Origin: CALJIC01 sp039805565
GTDB lineage: Bacteria > Chloroflexota > Chloroflexia > Chloroflexales > Roseiflexaceae
NCBI GenBank assembly: GCA_039805565.1
Contig: JBDLTZ010000248.1
Coordinates: forward strand, 1 to 7,955
Reading direction: 5' to 3'
DNA: 7,955 nucleotides
Below the pieces are notes generated by a model. That model was not told the DNA's origin. It saw nothing but the letters and a program-made list of their open reading frames with translations, and searched no databases. This document shows, piece after piece, positions 5,704 through 7,955 of the stretch. Numbering within the stretch: the first letter of the stretch is position 1; every line of letters starts with the position of its first letter. The translations under genes and the position numbers were made by a program.

Positions 5704-5938
5704 TCAGCACGCAGCGGGTAGTTGGAGAATGGCACGGTCTGCGCGGTCGCAATACAATGCGGCTGGTTATACTCGCAGGTGACGCGCGAGCGCATCATCG
5801 CTCCAGGACGCACGCTGTCGGGCCGGATGCCGGCTGAGGAGCCGAGGGTGCCACGGCCACGGCCCGCCACAGCGAAGCCGGCAGTCGGCCCGCTTGCGCG
5901 TCGGATACGTATGGATGCCTCAAAGGGGGTGTTCAGCC

Positions 5939-6496
5939 ATGCTGGTATTCCTGCTCCTTGTCGGGGTGCTTGTCGCGGCTGCGGTGTATCTGGTGCGGCA
6001 CGGCCTGTTCCTTCAGTTGCTGCAGTTCCTGCACGCGCTCCGAACACACTGGCTCGTGTCGGGGCTGCTGCTCAGTCTGAGCGCACTCGGTGGTGTCGTC
6101 CTGTGGAGAGGGGTCAACTCGACGCCAGAGGCGTCGCTGCTGTTCGCCTGCCCGCTCCTGGCGGGCGGCTGCGCCGGCTGGTGGGAGCTGCGGCGTGACA
6201 CGACACGCCCCTATACGCAGCGGATCGTGGGTCACAGCATTCTGGCAGGGCTCCTGGCGACGGCGCTGCCCGCGCTAGCTCTCGTGCTGTCAACAGCGCT
6301 GAGCGCCTGGCGCACCGGCGAGCTTGTCGGGGAGGCGGGCTGGTGGGCTGCCCCGTGGATCGAGTCCCTGGGCTGGGGCGCAGGGATCGTCGCGCTCGGC
6401 ATCATTCTGAGTATGATGGGTGCGATAGCCAGCACCATGCTCGCGCAGCTCCCTCTCCCACCGGACCACCGCGGGCCGAAGGAACCGACCGCCTGA
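5939..6496 (+). CDS. hypothetical multi-pass membrane protein
   Basis: I do not recognise this gene. It encodes 185 residues with about five hydrophobic segments at roughly 2-19, 39-56, 66-80, 98-121 and 146-168. A Trp- and Arg-containing loop (WWELRRDTTRPYTQR) lies between the third and fourth, and the C-terminal tail PLPPDHRGPKEP is Pro-rich and polar. No catalytic motif, metal site or transporter signature is visible. The start ATG 5939 is chosen because AAGGGGGT (5923-5930) lies about 8 bases before it and the first residues begin a membrane segment. The frame is open further upstream to 5894 but without a ribosome-binding site. The gene is preceded by 235 bp that hold no other convincing gene; a TATACT at 5768-5773 has no matching -35. 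It is followed by 176 bp without evident features. Confidence 0.65.
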   Translation: MLVFLLLVGVLVAAAVYLVRHGLFLQLLQFLHALRTHWLVSGLLLSLSALGGVVLWRGVNSTPEASLLFACPLLAGGCAGWWELRRDTTRPYTQRIVGHSILAGLLATALPALALVLSTALSAWRTGELVGEAGWWAAPWIESLGWGAGIVALGIILSMMGAIASTMLAQLPLPPDHRGPKEPTA

Positions 6497-6672
6497 GAGT
6501 TTGGAAGCGCATTGGAATCAGCCCCGGAAGCTCACATCTCCCTCCAAGCATTGCGCGATGCTGGCAGGAGCGTTCCTCGTGCGGAGTAACACAGCGTACA
6601 CGCCCGCCACAATGTGTCCACGCCTAGTTGTCCTATCGCAACCGGGCCACCTCGCAATTCCAAGAGACTCCC

Positions 6673-7068
6673 ATGGCTCGGGCGCTACCATCAGCGTGTA
6701 GCGGATTCGTGGGCCGCTGCGTCTACACCGCCATCCCGCGCACGGTGGACGGCGCCGAGCTGGCGCTGGCCTCATGCCACGCCAGCCCGCTCGACACCCG
6801 GGGGATGGCCGGGCGCTGCCTCGACTGCCACGCCGAGCCGCAGGTCCACCTCGGCCAGTTCGGCACCGACTGCACCAGCTGCCACTCAACGCCCCGCTGG
6901 GAGGGGGCGGTGTTCGCGCACACCTACCCGCTGACCCGCGGCGGCAGGGGGCAGATCCCGTGCGCGACCTGCCACACCAACCCGCAGCAGTCCACAGTCT
7001 ACACGTGCGACAACTGCCACGCCCACCCGCAGGCGGCGACCCTCGCCGAGCACCGCTCGGGGGCGTGA
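6673..7068 (+). CDS. multihaem c-type cytochrome, N-terminally damaged
   Basis: 131 residues from ATG 6673. Four intact haem-binding CXXCH motifs are present: CLDCH, CTSCH, CATCH and CDNCH. With extra His residues in between (HLGQF, FAHTYPL) the pattern is that of cytochrome c3/c7-like multihaem electron carriers, which work outside the cytoplasmic membrane. A fifth site upstream reads LASCH instead of CxxCH, so its first Cys is missing. No signal peptide is visible from ATG 6673 or from TTG 6628, although cytochromes c need export for haem attachment. ATG 6673 has at best a weak AGAGA before it. The N-terminal text (CSGFVGRCVYTAIPRTVDGA) looks scrambled relative to the well-kept core, so the gene is probably a 5'-decayed or truncated copy. 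It ends 25 bases from the end of the convergent histidine kinase gene. Confidence 0.6.
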   Translation: MARALPSACSGFVGRCVYTAIPRTVDGAELALASCHASPLDTRGMAGRCLDCHAEPQVHLGQFGTDCTSCHSTPRWEGAVFAHTYPLTRGGRGQIPCATCHTNPQQSTVYTCDNCHAHPQAATLAEHRSGA

Positions 7069-7093
7069 GCACGGTGCGCCATGCCGCCCAGCA

Positions 7094-7955
7094 TCACGCG
7101 GCGGGGAGAGTCAGCCAGACGGTCGTCCCGCGGCCCAGCGTGCTTGTCGCCCCGATCTGGCCGCCCATCGCCTCGACCAGCGTGCTGGCGATGGCGAGCC
7201 CCAGGCCGGCGTTACCGCTCTCACGGCCGCGGGCCGGGTCGGCACGGTAGAAGCGCTCGAAGATGTGGGGCAGGTGCTCGGGGGCGATCCCACAGCCCGT
7301 GTCGCTGACGCTCAGCCGGATCAACCGGCCCACGCCCGCCGCAGCCAGCGCCACCTGGCCGCCGGCGGGCGTGTGCCGGAGCGCGTTGTCAAGCAGGATG
7401 AGCAGCACCTGCCGCAGCCGCTCCGGGTCGGCGTGCACGCTCCCCGCCGCCCCCACGACGGCGACCGCCACCCCACGCTCGTCCCCGAGCCGGGCGACCT
7501 GGCGCTGGAGCTCGGCCAGCAGCGGCGGCAACTCCACAGGTACCAGGGCGAGCGGCATCCTGCCGCTGTCGAGCCGCGAGAGGGTCAGGAGATCATCGAC
7601 CAGGCGGCGCATGTGGTCGCTCTCGGCGAGCACATCGCCCAGCAGCTCGCGCTGGTCGGCGTCGGCGCCGGCCCCGCGCAGGGCCACCTCGGCACTGGCG
7701 CGGATCAGGGTGAGCGGGGTGCGCAGCTCGTGGCTGGCGCTGGCGATGAAGCGCTGCTGGCGCTCCCAGGCCTCCTGTGCGGGGCGCAGCGCGCCGCCCG
7801 CCAGCCACCAGCTCGCCACGCCCACGAGCACCATGCTCATGCTCCCCAGCGTGAGCAACCCGAAGGTGAGCTGCCCGAGCACCTGCTCCTGGTCACTGAG
7901 CACCCGGCCGAGCTGCAGCGCCGCAGGCCCGCCCTCACCGGTGAGGCGGTAGGTG
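7094..7955 (-). CDS. sensor histidine kinase, C-terminal part (runs off the window)
   Basis: The gene reads leftward and stays open to the right edge, so the N-terminus is missing; 286 residues are visible. The first 17 (YRLTGEGGPAALQLGR) look like the end of a periplasmic sensor region. One membrane span (about visible residues 31-53, ending VGVASWWLAGG) follows and leads through a short linker, with no clear full HAMP domain, to the HisKA dimerisation helix with phosphoacceptor motif ASHELRTPLT (His at 7730-7732). The HATPase_c domain has N-box LLDNALRHTP, G1 DTGCGIAP, F-box FERFYRAD and G2 GLGLAIAS, ending LTLPAA at stop 7094-7096. All catalytic motifs are intact. It is an inner-membrane kinase of the EnvZ/BaeS-like class that would phosphorylate a response regulator, probably encoded upstream of it beyond the right edge. 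GTG 7901-7903 is an internal start candidate but would cut off conserved text. Confidence 0.93.
   Translation of the reverse strand, partial: TYRLTGEGGPAALQLGRVLSDQEQVLGQLTFGLLTLGSMSMVLVGVASWWLAGGALRPAQEAWERQQRFIASASHELRTPLTLIRASAEVALRGAGADADQRELLGDVLAESDHMRRLVDDLLTLSRLDSGRMPLALVPVELPPLLAELQRQVARLGDERGVAVAVVGAAGSVHADPERLRQVLLILLDNALRHTPAGGQVALAAAGVGRLIRLSVSDTGCGIAPEHLPHIFERFYRADPARGRESGNAGLGLAIASTLVEAMGGQIGATSTLGRGTTVWLTLPAA

Noticed and set aside
5646..6198. Overlapping frames on both strands across the 5704-5938 gap
   Set aside because: They have TTG or other weak starts, no motifs, and they overlap the better supported membrane protein gene, which has its own ribosome-binding site.
6518..7072. 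184-codon minus-strand frame
   Set aside because: It is opposite the CXXCH cytochrome; the repeated Arg/Gly/Ser-rich text is what antisense of such a gene gives.
7263..7952. 229-codon plus-strand frame
   Set aside because: It is antisense to the histidine kinase, which has all catalytic boxes intact.
1..7955. CRISPR array, tRNA or rRNA genes
   Set aside because: No regularly spaced repeats beyond the single 25-bp duplication, and no cloverleaf or rRNA-like sequence, were found by eye.

Overview
The window is GC-rich bacterial DNA made of intact genes separated by decaying ones. The organism is most likely a member of the Chloroflexota. The hints are the type of P-loop kinase, a short multihaem c-type cytochrome rich in CXXCH, and the mix of VapB, IS256 and IS3 remnants. 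This placement is an inference from gene character only; no rRNA or other marker gene is present.

Positions 1-1530 are a graveyard of mobile and toxin-antitoxin DNA. A vapB-type antitoxin gene is broken by a nonsense codon and a frameshift. Next comes an 18-bp perfect palindrome that puts stop codons in all six frames, then an IS256-family element with no left end and a frameshifted transposase. The element's right end is intact and carries an outward-facing TTGACA. A perfect 25-bp tandem duplication lies just upstream of the next gene.

Positions 1532-2185 encode an intact shikimate-kinase-like P-loop kinase, visibly less GC-rich than its neighbours. Positions 2186-3347 hold debris: a minus-strand IS3-family transposase fragment, about 470 bp with no recognisable gene, and a beta-propeller (TolB/WD40-like) coding remnant with one nonsense codon and one frameshift.

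Positions 3416-5703 are the most interesting part. A 382-residue SIR2-like (SIR2_2 type) protein of the kind used as an NADase effector in phage defence appears to lack the usual catalytic histidine. Its stop codon overlaps the annotated GTG start of a beta-lactamase-family serine hydrolase lipoprotein. That second gene also has a near-ideal Shine-Dalgarno sequence aimed at an in-frame ATC codon, which suggests a mutated or non-canonical start.

Positions 5939-7955 hold a small unrecognised multi-pass membrane protein, a multihaem cytochrome with a damaged N-terminus, and, convergent on the minus strand, the C-terminal 286 residues of a sensor histidine kinase that runs off the right edge. No complete multi-gene defence operon is evident. 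The SIR2-like gene is the best candidate for an under-described system.
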